Assembly (NCBI GenBank): GCA_003996215.1
Contig: QJPP01007240.1
Span: forward strand, 62,001 to 126,000
Direction: 5' to 3'
Source: Jaltomata sinuosa
Lineage: Eukaryota; Streptophyta; Magnoliopsida; Solanales; Solanaceae
Length of the DNA: 64,000 bases
Positions 43,469-55,450 of the stretch are shown here, in pieces. A program made the translations under genes and the position numbers. Below the pieces are notes generated by a model. The model worked only from the letters and a program-made list of their open reading frames with translations, was not told where the DNA came from and did not search any database. Every line of letters starts with the position of its first letter. Position 1 is the stretch's first letter.

Positions 43469-44660
43469 TGTAGCAAGCATCTGAGATCCTTGTGGTTCCT
43501 GTCCTACGTGCATTGAATTACCAACTCTGTGCATATTGTGACCCTTGCCCTGCATACATTTGTGCATGCCTTGCATATATTAGTCCATGCCTTGAACACA
43601 TTGGTCCAAATACATCATCTCTAGTAATATCACCCTTGTCAACTTAAACATGATATGTTATTCCTTTTCCAGCATTTACAATACCCTAACTTGGTCAAGG
43701 ACCCTTCTTAAACTTCCAATTAGCCAAATATCCAATGATCCTATAACATATCTCCCTAGTATGTTCATGCAACTTGCAATGATCAAAGAATTGATTCCAA
43801 TTCTTCTTTTATTTGGAATTATAACCACTATTTCTAGTGGAATTATAACCACCTTTTCCATCATACAATATTATAGAATCAAGTATATCTCTGCTTGTTC
43901 CTGTCCTTTTTTTTATGTGTTGGCTCTCATCTGAGACAATCATAGCATAGGCTTTACTAACACAAGGCAGTGGTTTTAACATCAGGATTTTACTTCGTGC
44001 ATGACTATACATCTCATTCAAGCCTATCAGAAAGGCAAACAATCTCAAATACAGTAAATGATCAACATACATCCTAGATTCATACAATTGCAAGAAGATG
44101 GAAGCACAAGGGTATTGAAATCATCCCATAGTAGGCGTAGTTTAGTAAAATATCATGAAATTGTCAAGTTACCTTGATGAAGTGTACCAATTTCGCTATG
44201 AAGCTGATAGCTCCTCGATCCATCTACTTTATCAAATCGTTCCTTTAGATTTGTCCAAACCATTACAGCATCTGAAGAATATACGATACCACTAAGTAGT
44301 TCCTTCGATACAATTGTCACGATCCATACAAGTACAAAAGTGTTACATTTCTCCCATTGCTCCTCCCATTTCGGCTTGTAATGTTCTTTTTGGCATGTTC
44401 CAAGTACAAACTCTAGCTTACTCTTTACATGAAGATTGATCAGCGTGGATTTGCTCCACAGTGAGTAAATTCTTCGTGCTTTTGAGCTGAATTATAGTTA
44501 CGATAATCTAGGAGTATTTGATTGATGGAGATGTAGGGGATGATTAAGCTTCTTCTCCACATCATGGAGAGTATCGATCACAACCAAAATTTCCTCAGCT
44601 GTTCCAGAAGCATTCACCTATTGTTCCTTCTACTTTCTCTGTTTCCAAGCTCCGTTAATG
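43469..44660 (-). pseudogene. gag: Ty1/copia gag remnant
   Basis: Read downward on the minus strand: WSKSTLINLHVKSKLEFVL (about 44460), VWTNLKERFDKVDGSRSYQ (about 44230), FLIGLNEMYSHARSKILML then PLPCVSKAYAMIVSDESQH (about 44030-43920). These are the conserved copia gag blocks (Retrotran_gag/UBN2 family). Frames shift at about 44130 and 44050. The remainder to 43469 is degenerate. RT and integrase are missing because the element is cut where the A3 LTR ends. Confidence 0.85.
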
Positions 44661-44725
44661 GAGGAAACTAGAAAAATCTAGAATTGATCGAGTTGAATCT
44701 GTGATTATCTGTGAATCACAGATTC

Positions 44726-44738
44726 ACTGCTCTGATAG
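44726..44738 (-). other. copia primer-binding site
   Basis: Minus strand TGCTATCAGAGCA, one base from the usual TGGTATCAGAGCA, three bases from the LTR. Confidence 0.8.
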
Positions 44739-44741
44739 CAT

Positions 44742-44918
44742 ATTGAAATTTTGTAAAAGAATTTGGAATTGGGAATTTTCTATTCTCATTCATAAAAAGT
44801 AATTACAATGATAAAATATCTCACTACTTATACAACCGCTACACCTACAATGCTTAGTTGTCAACTAACCCATGTGACTCCTCCTACATCACTAACATCC
44901 CTAACTAACTTTCTAACA
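44742..44918 (-). repeat. copia 5' LTR, short (about 177 bp)
   Basis: Minus strand starts TGTTAGAAAGTTAGTTAGGG at 44918 and ends AAAATTTCA at 44742. It contains TTGTATAAGTAG as a TATA-like box. The start is chosen from the TG and the family look; no second LTR is in the window to confirm it. Confidence 0.65.
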
Positions 44919-46407
44919 AACTAATTAATTGCCAACTCATTGGCACATACAATAATTAGCCACTTTATGCAATTAACCACTAATTCCAATGATATGGGAA
45001 AAGTTAAGGTCACGAAAAAGGTTATGAGAGAAAAGTTATTATATTTCTTCTGGTATAAAAGAGGAGAGACATTAAGGTTTAAAGTACTGATCAACTTAAC
45101 TTTAGATAATATAAGGCTCTATAACAAATGAGAATGATGGAAAATTCATTGTGGACCTCAACATGAGCGAAAATACCAATTTCTATTTTTTGAGTTCTCA
45201 TCTCCACAAAGGAATCGAATAAAATCAGAGTTTCATGTTCGGTCTTATATTAGTGAAGTTAAAAATAATAAATTTTTCATCAATCTCTTTATCTTCATTT
45301 TATTTTATTTATACTTTTATCTGCTTTTATATTTAATTAATTGTTAATTAGTAATTACTTTGTTGAATTTATTAAAAATTGAATGAAAAGTTCTTTGGCA
45401 TACTCTCTTGTAAGTGATTACTAATTGATGAGTATTTATATGACCTTAGTGATAAGATTTTGAAAAAGATGGTCCAAAAACTCATCTCTTGATCTTCAAT
45501 ATATGCAATTTATTTGCCTTCTTCTTCACTATGATATGTCTTTGAAACTTGCTTTATTCTTTTTTCCCTTTTCACATCCTTTTATCTATTTTACCTAGAT
45601 AATGAAATTTGCTTTTCGAACTTGCAAATTGGTCATTTGATGACTAAGCTTGTTTTTTTCTTATTAACTTTTTTATTACTCATTACAAACACGATTAAAT
45701 ATTATCTTTATCATTTTAAATAGTCTACACGAATTTATATGGGACACACGTGCAATAAATGTGTTGAAGAACTAGTACCACAATTATGTGGAGACTTTTA
45801 TTATGGGGGGCTAAGTTCAATAAGCTAAGTGATTCGAGATTTGTTTTAAGTTTGTATTTTCTACTTGGGATGTCTGTCCTTTTAACTAAGTACATTACTC
45901 GTTGGGCGGGCGGTGCGGGACTTCTTAGAGAAAAAGAACTTATATAAGTTTATTTTTCTGAAGGAGTCGTCATTTTCTATGAGAAACTCTATGTCAATTT
46001 CTATATAATTTTCAAAAGGAAGACAATAAATAGCTCCAGACTATTTAACTGATAATTCTAGTCCAACTTTGTTTCATTTCTTTTGAGAATCATTTTTCAA
46101 AACAATTAAAAGTTTTGTATAGAGTTTGGGTGTATTTCTTTGGCGAAACAATAGTCGGACTGTAAATAACCTATTCGAACATGCAGGTGCTTAGGGGAAT
46201 GCTCAACGGAGATGCAATATCATGTATATGGTACGACTTCTGATTTTTAGTTTCTTTTTACTGAAATAAGTAAATTAGAAAGCTTTTTCTTCTTCCTTTT
46301 AGAGTAGGAATTAAATTGAAAAAAAAATTAATATATGACTTTTGATGATATCAAGTTATATAGTAATATTTTAAAATGTTGAGTTACGTTGATCGTGTAT
46401 ATTTCTA
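44919..46407. other. AT-rich intergenic DNA, nothing recognised
   Basis: About 1.5 kb with no coding motif, tandem repeat or terminal repeat that I can support. Open stretches here are short and AT-driven. Confidence 0.6.
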
Positions 46408-48378
46408 TCTATTATTATATAGAAGAGTCATCACTAGGACGACCAAGGGTAAATTTGTCAATTAACAAAAAATATAGCTTAAAGCAATTGTACATAGTGC
46501 AAAGAAAGTATGAAATTTCCAAAAAATCAATCTATGTTCTAGAAAATTTTAATGGTCAAGCATTGAAAAAGTAAAAGAATTAGTGTACATCTAAAGATGT
46601 GGGGCCCATATATTGTCTTCAAAAGGTTATGAAGAAGTTCTTTTTTAAAAAAAAATTATTTATTTATGTAACTTCAAGAAGACCATTCAATTACTCTATT
46701 TAGCTATTACTTCAATTTATTTCTTAATATATTTCCCATCCAACATGTTTACTAAAAGTAATTACTTTAATATTACAAAGTTAATTTTTAAAATTTAAAA
46801 TATAATTAATTATTTTCTCCTTTATTTTTGTCTCTAATATATAATGGAAAGAAATTAGTGCAATAAAACTGATAATATATTAAATTGAGTCTAAGAAATA
46901 AATAAGGATAATTTAATTAATTTTCTTAAAATATTTTTAAAATAGTATAAAAAAGTAACTTGACAAATAAATAAATAGGATGAAATACTTGCAACTAAAG
47001 TAAACTAGAAGCGTTAACTGAATTTTAAAATAGTAGTTCTTCATTTCAACAAAGAATCAAGTTTATAAATTATTTTATTTCAAATATATTAATTTAAATA
47101 TTTTAACTAATGTAAGTTTGATTTAATTTTGTAGTTCCCGAATCAAATTTTGCTAACATTAATTTATTTTTTGGACCAATTTACGTATATTGGCAATATA
47201 ATAATTTTTTATTTTAAAATTAATCAAATCAAATTTTATTTATTATAATAGATTACTTACTTTATTTTTTAAGTTATCAATTAATGTTTAATGTTGTTGT
47301 TATTTTTGTCTAAATATAATTGAAAAAATACTTTCTTCTTAAGCAAGTTATCTCCTTTAAAAAATATTAATAAATCCCATGAAAATATTACAATTGAGGA
47401 ATTGAGTATTCATAAATGTTATATTTGTAGTAAAAGTTAAAAAAATAAAATTTTAAATACAAAAAATAAAGTATTACATTGAACATATTTTAAACATATA
47501 ACGTATTAGCAATTAGATAAGTAAATGAATTTAAGGAGATTACTATTCAAAAAAAATGGAAAATGCATAGTAATAATTGAGCAAAATAAATAACCAATCA
47601 ACACTGATGAAAAAAAATATTGAAATAAAAGAAAAATATTTAAGCCAAGAAATGAATTAAATATATAATTATCTATATTGTATACTTAGAAAACTTTCAT
47701 AAAAGAATTTAAAATTTAATTCTAAACAAAAATGCTTAAGATACACTTATGATTCGAGAATATATGTTATATTCTCATTAAATTGATATAAATGATAGAT
47801 GTATTTATCAACTATATATTTTTCTACCTGAAAAAAAATTAACAAACATTATGTCATGCAAATATTTTTTTTATTATCAATTAAGATATTTTACACGTGT
47901 TTGCGGTTCTTACTTTTCATTTCTACTTGTGAGCAATAAACTAAAAGTATTGGCCTTCAAGTTAAACACATAATGACTCACCATTGTTACATAATTAAAT
48001 TCAATCTAATAAATGGATTATCTTTCAATGCTAATACATTTATTTCATTTTTCAATTGTAAAAAGTAAATTAAATGCAAAATCTCAAGTGTTTTACAATG
48101 TAAAAAATATTGTTCTCATAATTGATGTTAATAATATTTGAAAATATTTTTGGATTATTTTTTTTCTTTACAACACTTTATTTATGCTAAAGTTTTGGTT
48201 GGGATAAACAAAATATAGGTCAAAATGGTATAGTAATATTTTTGTGAATAAGTTTTATTTATTTATTTATTTAAAACGGCAAAATAATAGCAGATACTTA
48301 AGTTTTCTTTACATGAAATTGATCTAAAGTATATAATAAGTTTTATTAGGCCCGTACCACGGGCCTTAAATTATCTAG
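46408..48378 (+). mobile_element. candidate non-autonomous Helitron
   Basis: Right end: perfect 7-bp hairpin GGCCCGT-ACC-ACGGGCC (48349-48365), nine bases, then CTAG (48375-48378) followed by T. Left end candidate: A followed by TCTATTATTATATAGAAGAG at 46408. TC at the start, a hairpin plus CTRR at the end, and insertion between A and T are the Helitron rules. The interior is AT-rich with no Rep/helicase. The right end is well supported; the left end is less certain. Confidence 0.6.
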
Positions 48379-48645
48379 TGATAACAAAATATATCATGAG
48401 ATTCTACAGTTCAACACTTGGGATACTGAATGAAGTGTACACATTTCTTGTTTGTTTTATGTTGTAAAGTTGGATCCCTACTTACCGTACAATTTAAGGA
48501 TACATATATGTATCTCATTACCATAAAAGAGACATTTAGTGCAATAAATTTTTTCTTTAGTGGCAATATTTGTTGCTGCAAAAATATTTAGCGGCATTTG
48601 AGTTAATTCCATTGCATTCAGTGTCGCTAAAGCCTTTAGTGATAT
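48379..48645. other. flank of element C, possible CACTA-type subterminal DNA
   Basis: Contains words such as TTTAGTGGCAATATTTG, TTAGCGGCATTTGAG and GTGTCGCTAAAGCCTTTAGT, which resemble the subterminal repeats of plant CACTA transposons. It continues beyond element C at 59512 with TTGCCACTTAAAG and TTGCCATTAAAGC. Termini were not identified. Confidence 0.35.
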
Positions 48646-51600
48646 TATAATGACCCTTCCGGTCATTCTCGTGTTTTCACTTTTTTAAACAGTTAGAGCA
48701 TTCCTGTAGCAGCTGAAGACATTTATGGCTTCCTAGGACTGGTAGTTTGGTGCCATGGCCATTCGTTAGGTCGTTATGATAATTTCCTTGTTATAGAGCT
48801 TTAACTTTAGAAATCATTGACTTTGGCCAACATTATTGGTAAACATGCTGTAAATTGAATTCTGACAGTTTCGTCAGCTCCAGAGCATGGACTTTGGTCT
48901 TGTTAGACCCTTGGTCGGGGTCTGGGAGCTTTCGATTCAGATATATCTTGCTTTCTGTGTTTTCTAGCCAGTTGAACTTGGAAGTTTGACTTTGGTCAAT
49001 ATTCGGAGAGGACGAACTCGGATGAAAATTTTGAATTTAGGCTAGGGGGAACTTTGGTTCGAGTCTGGAGACTTCCAGACTCGTTTTTGGCTTTTGGGTT
49101 TAGTTTTTGTTAAGGTTGACTAGTTGGGTGCGGGGCACACTTTTGTTTAAACCGACATCTGTTAGGAATTTTGTCAATTCTGTTGAGTCCAGAATGCCAT
49201 TTATGATTCGATACTATAGTTTGTTTGTGTGCGTGGAGTCCCGAATGAGTTCTGTGGGCCCATCCAGTGACTTTTTGCCTTAAGTTTTCTACTGGTTGTT
49301 GTTACTGTTGCAGGCCTCAGGCCTTAATCGCGATCGTGAGGGAGGCCATGCAATCGCAATGGTTCGTTTCCTTGGGCATCACGACTTAGAGGACCCCTCA
49401 CGTGACTGCAATGCAGCCCCTACCCCTTTTCTCTTTGCGATCACGCGGCTAGCCTTTGCGATCACGATTGTCTAGCCAACATGGTCACCGCGACTACGTG
49501 GGAGTCCCTTCGCGATCGCGAAGAAGGACCCCTGGCAGTATATATTTGTTCTCCAATGTTTTCTTCTTCATTCAAACCCATTCCCTCCATTGTTCTTGAG
49601 CTCAAGCTCCCAAATTATGTGTGGGAGCGTCCATAAGCGTTGGGGTGAATATTTTCTGGTCCATGATCATTTTCTTGACCCAATTGGTAAGTTTTCTTCA
49701 TAAATTCCATTAATTCTTCGTCTTGATTCCCTATTTGTTCTTGGCATTGTAGGGGCTATTTTGCCCCTTTTTCCTCCTTGAATCTTGCTCAATTTTTGAG
49801 CATGTGTCCCTAACGATGTTGGGAACACTGTAACAATTTTCATTTTTGGTTTTAGGTTGTGGGTCCCATGATCTAGCTTTTGAACCCAATTTCGACCCGG
49901 CTAAACTTTTAGCAATATGGGTATCATTAGCTTTGTTTTAATGCTTAGATTACATTCTTAATAGTGTGATTACTATTCGAAGCTTCTCAGAGCAGTTCAA
50001 GCTTGGGCTTTGGCTTCCCAGCTACTTATCATTAGACGCCAGGTAGGTTACGACTTTCCTACCTTAGACTCTGCATATATAAAATATAAATGTTTTATTT
50101 AGCATCTTTGGGTTGGATTTTCAAGGTTGGCACCCCAAACCTTGATCGCTTTCTTTCTGTCCATTTTATTTCATACGTTCATTTTAGTATTTGATCTCAT
50201 TTTTTAGTATTATCCTTGTGGCTCTGTGTTGCCTTTATTTATGCCTTTGGACCATAGATTGTGGGATATTTGGGAATGTCCATGACGCCCGGACATTGAT
50301 TAGCTATTATAGAATTGGTTATCTATGCTAAAGAGAGGATTGAGCCTTTGCAGGGATGGTAGGTTGATTGTAAGTTGTTGAGCTATTGATTGTGTTTGGG
50401 AATATCATTATCATGCAAAGAGTTTTTCTATATTATTTTACTACTATTTTGGCTGCGGGCCTTACTACCACCAGTTTTCTAAACCTTCCATGGCCCTGAG
50501 GGCCCATTTTCAGTATAAATAGTTATAAAAGGATTTGAAACTGGTTTTATGGATCTTCTTGGAGTAAAAGAGATTATATGATGATTTTATGATGGTTTTC
50601 ACCCTGATTTTGAGGCAATACTAGTCTCGACTGAGCCAAGCGCTAGACAAGTTTTATTACTGATTTTAGACCTGGATATACTTCGAGGACCCTTACTGGG
50701 ATTCTAAGATTACTGATTTAGTCCCGGATACACTCCGGGCACTTATATTGAGATTCTGAGATTTTGTATATGGTCGCAGAGACCTCCATGGGATCCGGAC
50801 TAGGGACTACATGCCAAGAGTGCCGGAGGAGGGGTATACGAAGGAGTAGAGGTATACGAGGGAACCTTCTATGGGTCCTACATGTGCCTATGGGAACCGG
50901 AGGAGGTGTATACGATACAACCTAGCAATTCATGGCATATCATTCATTATTTACGATTTCACCCTTGTTTGTTGTTTGTTGAGTGTACGCTCCGGTAGTA
51001 TGGGATGTCAGAGGGTTTGTTTTCACTTGTATGTGTTCCTCAGGTGTATGAGCACCCATTGGGACTGTAGGTAGATTAGTTTTCATGATCCTATTGTAGT
51101 ACTTGTTCAAATTATAGCTACTTTGTTAGTTGTATTTCAAGCATGTTTATAACTAGTTGATTTTCCTTTTTTCCCTTTTATTTGAGGTTACTGGTATGCC
51201 TCCATATTTCTTAAAATCTCTATATATATTGTTGTTGCAAGGAGCCAGGTGCGTTCTCTATTCTTTCATCTATATTCTATGATATATTTTCTGTGGCTAG
51301 CATATTATACTTATATTCTCCTTGTCTTCTATCTGTTGCTAGTTTCTTTGTGTTTTCCTCTGTTTGCTTCTATGACTACTTCTTTCCTATCTGCTTTATA
51401 CTTCTTTTATATCTTATATATGCTCAGTCGGCCTATGATGCCTACTAGGTACCCGTTGCTTTGAATTGGTGCTCAAACTACACTTTTGCATCTTCCTGGT
51501 GCAGAATCTAGTGTGAGCTATCGCTGTTAATCACGTGGATACTCATGAGGATTTTGGGCATCATAGACTAGGGTGAGCTCCTGACGACCAGAGCTTAACC

Positions 51601-51923
51601 ATATCTCCTCTTTTTGGCACTGTTTACTCTTTTGCTTATTCAGAGACAGTTGTATATTCTATTTTTATACCCTCTTGTACTCTGTATATTTAGTAGTGGC
51701 TTCTATACTATGATACCAGGTCATGGGATGATTTAGCTTCCATATATATATTTCAGGTTGTTTCCTTCTTTTTATGTCTTCTTTATATTCTTCCGCTTAT
51801 TAATCTATCTTGTGTGATTCACTTCATTAGTAGCCTATTACTAATCATTTTGGGATACGATGATTGGTTCGCCTACAGAGGTGTTGTAGATGGCATCATG
51901 ACCTAAGAAATTTGGTCATGACA
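48646..51923 (+). repeat. C 5' LTR
   Basis: TATAATGACCCTTCCGGTCA to GGTCATGACA. It carries a GCGATCGC-rich block (49325-49525), a TATA box and the TCGGCCTATGATGCCTACTA module (51428-51447). It matches 56106-59511 along its length. Confidence 0.92.
49325..49560 (+). promoter_or_regulatory. C LTR promoter candidate: GCGATCGC words then TATATATTT
   Basis: Palindromic GCGATCGC-like words culminate in CGCGATCGCGAAGAAGGA, then TATATATTT at 49539-49547 and a TCTTCTTCATTC pyrimidine tract. The same order is at 56808-57055 (TATATATTTTT at 57020). A TATA box and Y patch in U3 is a normal LTR promoter layout. The start site is not known. Confidence 0.55.
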
Positions 51924-51926
51924 GCT

Positions 51927-51939
51927 TGGTATCAGAGCC
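51927..51939 (+). other. C primer-binding site, initiator tRNA-Met type
   Basis: TGGTATCAGAGCC, three bases after the LTR end at 51923. Confidence 0.93.
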
Positions 51940-52136
51940 TAGGTTCATTGATGTCGTCTATATAGGTGCCAATGTGTAGTAAAGTCCTACGGATTAGGGT
52001 GGAGACATTCATACTCTATCTTCGGGAGGCTACAATGGAGTTTTAGAAAACATAGATCTTTTCTTTCTTCTATATTGTGTGTCTTATCTTAGATGGTTCC
52101 TGGAAATCTCATTTGTTCTAGTTCACTCTTCTGCAG

Positions 52137-53450
52137 ATAGCTCGTACGAGATCTTCAACAGTGGGTGAGGGCGAGCCTTCGACGCCAGCTCACCCAACTC
52201 CAGCTAGGGGCTAGGGATGTGCCCGAGCAGCGACACCAGTTAGAGCTCCCATGACTGAGTTTGAGCATGAGTTAGCACCAAAGCAGTAGCCCGTGGACCA
52301 GGGGATAACCCATATGCCACTAGGGCCAGTAGCACCATCAGTACCAGCCCCATCTCCTTCATCAGATATCCGGGGTTTGCTTCTTCAACTACTAGGTATG
52401 ATTGGGGGTCACCCTTTAGATATAGCGCAGACTTCTGCTCAGGAGGTAGCCCTGGGTGCTCAGAGTTCAGGAGTGTAGCCTGCTACTGTGGCTCCCCGTG
52501 CAGACATCCTTCTAGTACCTTTAGTTTCTTAGCCTCTTGCTCCTCACCTAGTTATCATAGAGTCGGAGCAAAAGGATTTGGGCCATTTTTTGAGATTGTC
52601 TCCACCTAGGTTCTCCGGTGCTCCCAGACAGGATGCTTATGATTTCATTTCTACTTGCAAGAAGATACTTCACAATCTGGGTCTATTGGATACTCACGAG
52701 GTTGGTTATACTACCTATCAGTTTGAGGGCCTAGCTAAGCTTTAGTGGAGGGCCCAGGTTGGTTGCATACCATCTTAGTCTCCTCAGTTGACTTGGAGAT
52801 AGTTCTATGAGGCATTTATGGCCAAGTTCTTGCCTCAGAGTGACTGTGAGAATCATAGGGAGTAGTTTACTAAACTAATGCAAGGATCTATGTCAGTTTC
52901 TGAGTATGAGACCCATTTTCACCAGTTGGCTCCATTTGGGGCCATGATCATTTCTAAGAGCCAGATAGGGTTCGTTGATTTGTTAGGGGATTGAGGACCA
53001 AGCTTAGACAGACTGCAGAGATACTAGTTGCCAGTGGGTGACTGTTTCAGGCCATAGCAGGCCATGTCTGTACTATAGAGGATTTGCATCATCATGATCC
53101 TAGGGACAGAGATAAGAGGCCATGCCACCAGGGCAATTACAATAATTCCCGACTTGGAGGTAGAGGTTCAGGTCAGTAGGGCCAATAATATAAGCAACAA
53201 TAACATCAGTATTAGTCTAGTTGGCCAGTTCAAGCATCGCTTTGGACTTCAAGTGGACCTCTATTTGATCAGGGTCATAGTGGTCAACATGGTTACAATA
53301 GTCAGTCATCGAGGGATACAATATCTGGGGCATCAGGATATGGTGGCCATACTGGTTCAGCTAGTTTGTCTCGATAGGGTGGACCATCAGGGCCATGCTA
53401 AGAGTGTGGAATCATTGGTCACTATGCCAGAGAGTGCCTTAGTGAGGTCT
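52137..53450 (+). pseudogene. gag: gag of element C
   Basis: The frame ARTRSSTVGEGEPSTPAHPT follows an ATA at 52137 where the start ATG is expected. The capsid segment reads RFSGAPRQDAYDFISTC, EVGYTTYQFEGLAKL and MSVSEYETHFHQLAPFG. Eight in-frame stops before the first frameshift (52212, 52287, 52476, 52530, 52743, 52776, 52800, 52863) are all TAG. A frameshift lies near 52980. The CCHC knuckle at 53396-53440 reads C-stop-ECGIIGHYAREC. Confidence 0.88.
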
Positions 53451-53559
53451 AGTTCAGCCAGTCGTTCAGTCGGCTCGGTCACTCAGAGCAGTGAAACCAC
53501 CAGTCAAAGAAGGTGGTGCACAACATGGCAGTACATGTGGTCGGGATAGCAGTCGACCA

Positions 53560-53990
53560 GGTGGTGGTTGGTTTCAATTCTATATGGTCCGTGGTAGATC
53601 GGAGGCAAAGGCCTCAAATATGGTAATCACATGTATGATTTATGTCTGTCGCCCGTCAGCTTTAGCATTGTTTGATCTTGGTTCTATATGCTCAAAGTAT
53701 CTCCCTACTTTGTTTCTTGTTTGGGTTGGCTAGTGTGTTATTATCTATTCCTATATCTGATGCTACCCCAGTAGGAAATTCTTTAGTAGTGGATCATGTT
53801 GTTAGATCATGTTTGATAGTTGTTGGTGATCTTGAGACTTGGGATGACTATCTGATTTTGGGCATGTTAGATTTTGATGTGATTCTAGGCATGGACTGGT
53901 TATCCCCTCATCGAGCGGTTTTGGATTGTTATTCCAAGAGTGTTACCATAGATGTGCCTGGCGTATCCCCGGTTATGTGGTAGGGTTTTA
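53560..53990 (+). pseudogene. aspartic protease of element C
   Basis: SALALFDLGSICSKYL has the active-site position changed from D-S/T-G to DLG. It is followed, after a frame change near 53720, by SIPISDATPVGNSLVVD and MLDFDVILGMDWLSPHRAV, the conserved second motif. It is located between gag and RT. Confidence 0.82.
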
Positions 53991-54089
53991 TTAGTCGTGC
54001 ACCATCTGGGATCATTTCTTGTCTTCACGCTAGGAAGTTGATTTTTAGCGGGTGTTTGGGTTATCTAGCATATGTCTGAGATGCTAGCG

Positions 54090-54990
54090 CCGATACTTCT
54101 TCTCCCAAGTCGGTTCCTGTAGTTAGAGATTTCCTAGTTGTGTTTCTAACTGACCTGCCAGGCCTTCCACCTGAGTGTGGAATTGACTTTGCCATTGAGT
54201 TAGAGTAGGGTACCCAACCCATTTTTATTACTCCATACCATATGGCTCCAGCTGTGTTGAGGGACCTTAAGTATAAACTTCAGGACTTGTTATCTAAGGG
54301 TTTCATCAAGCTGAGTGTGTCGCCTTGGGGTTCTCTAGTTTTTTTTATGAAGAAGAAAGATGGTTCGATGCGGATGTGTATTGATTATCGATAGCTGAAT
54401 AAGGTGACTGTGAAGAATAGGTATCCGATACCGCATATAAATGAGTTGTTTGATTAGCTCTAGGGTTTGGCCATGTTTTCTAAGATATATCTGAGGTCAG
54501 GCTACCATCAGTTGAGGATTAGGGAAGAGGACATTACTAAGACAACATTCAGAACACGTTATGGCCACTATAAGTTCCTGGTGATGTCTTTTGCGTGTAG
54601 TAATGCCCCCACAGCTTTCATGGACTTTATGCACCGGGTGCTCAAGCCTTACTTGGATTGTTTGTGATAGTCTTCATTGATGAAATAATGATATACTTGC
54701 GGAGTGGAGATGAGCATGAGCAACACTTGAAGATTATACTCCAGACTTTGAGAGATCATCGGCATTATGCCAAGTTCTCATAATGTGAGTTTGGCTTGAG
54801 TTAGTAGCATTTCTAGGACACGTGGGGTCTAAGGATGGGATTAGAGTTAACCCAAGGAAGATTGTAGCCATTTGATATTGGCTTAGACCTACTACACCTA
54901 CCAAGGTTCGCCACTTTGTTGGGTTAGCAGGGTATTATAGGCACTTCGTTGAGGGTTTTCTTCCATAGCAGCACCTTTGACTAGGCTGAC
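54090..54990 (+). pseudogene. pol: reverse transcriptase of element C
   Basis: [33 protein letters not shown] then TAG (54392), HINELFD-TAG-L-TAG (54455, 54461), [17 protein letters not shown] and [17 protein letters not shown]. After a frameshift near 54665 the catalytic box reads FIDE instead of FIDD (54673-54684), a loss of one catalytic Asp. VRHFVGLAGYYRHFVEG-like wording follows to 54960. Confidence 0.9.
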
Positions 54991-55039
54991 TAGGAAGGAT
55001 GTTTGATTTCAGTGGTCGGACCAGTGCGAGGATAGTTTT

Positions 55040-55450
55040 TATTGGCTTAAGGCCTTATTAACTTCAGCTCTAGTGTTGACATTGCCAGTTGAGGGTCAGG
55101 TCTTCTCAAGGTATTTTGATGCTTCATCAGTTTGTCTTGGTTACGTGTTGATGCACCAGTGTCATGTGATAGCATATACATTGAGGCAGCTGAAGGCTCG
55201 CGAGCGCAACTACCCCACTCATGACTTGGATTTAGCGGTGGTAGTTTTCGTACTCAAGATATAAAGGTACAACTTATATGGAGTTCACTGTGAGATTTTC
55301 ACTGATCACCACATTCTTGAGTACATCATGACTCAACGAGAGTTGTACTCCAGGAAGCGGTGATGGATTGAGTTACTGAAGGACTATGACTTCACCATTC
55401 TGTATCATCCGAGTAAGGCAAATATGGTGGTGGATGCTTTGAGCCGAAAG
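55040..55450 (+). pseudogene. pol: RNase H of element C
   Basis: [36 protein letters not shown], then EIFTDHHILEYI and [18 protein letters not shown]. All catalytic Asp positions are recognisable. A TAA at 55262 and a TGA at 55361 interrupt. Confidence 0.88.

Noticed and set aside
43650..43934. 94-codon plus-strand frame
   Set aside because: It is antisense to clear copia gag motifs on the minus strand.
44919..46407. Possible host gene in the AT-rich gap
   Set aside because: No start, splice-like exon series or protein motif could be supported.
51249..51464. Hydrophobic open frames in LTR C (also 58800-59063)
   Set aside because: They are T-rich LTR sequence translated as Phe/Leu/Tyr runs; the two LTR copies do not keep the same frame.
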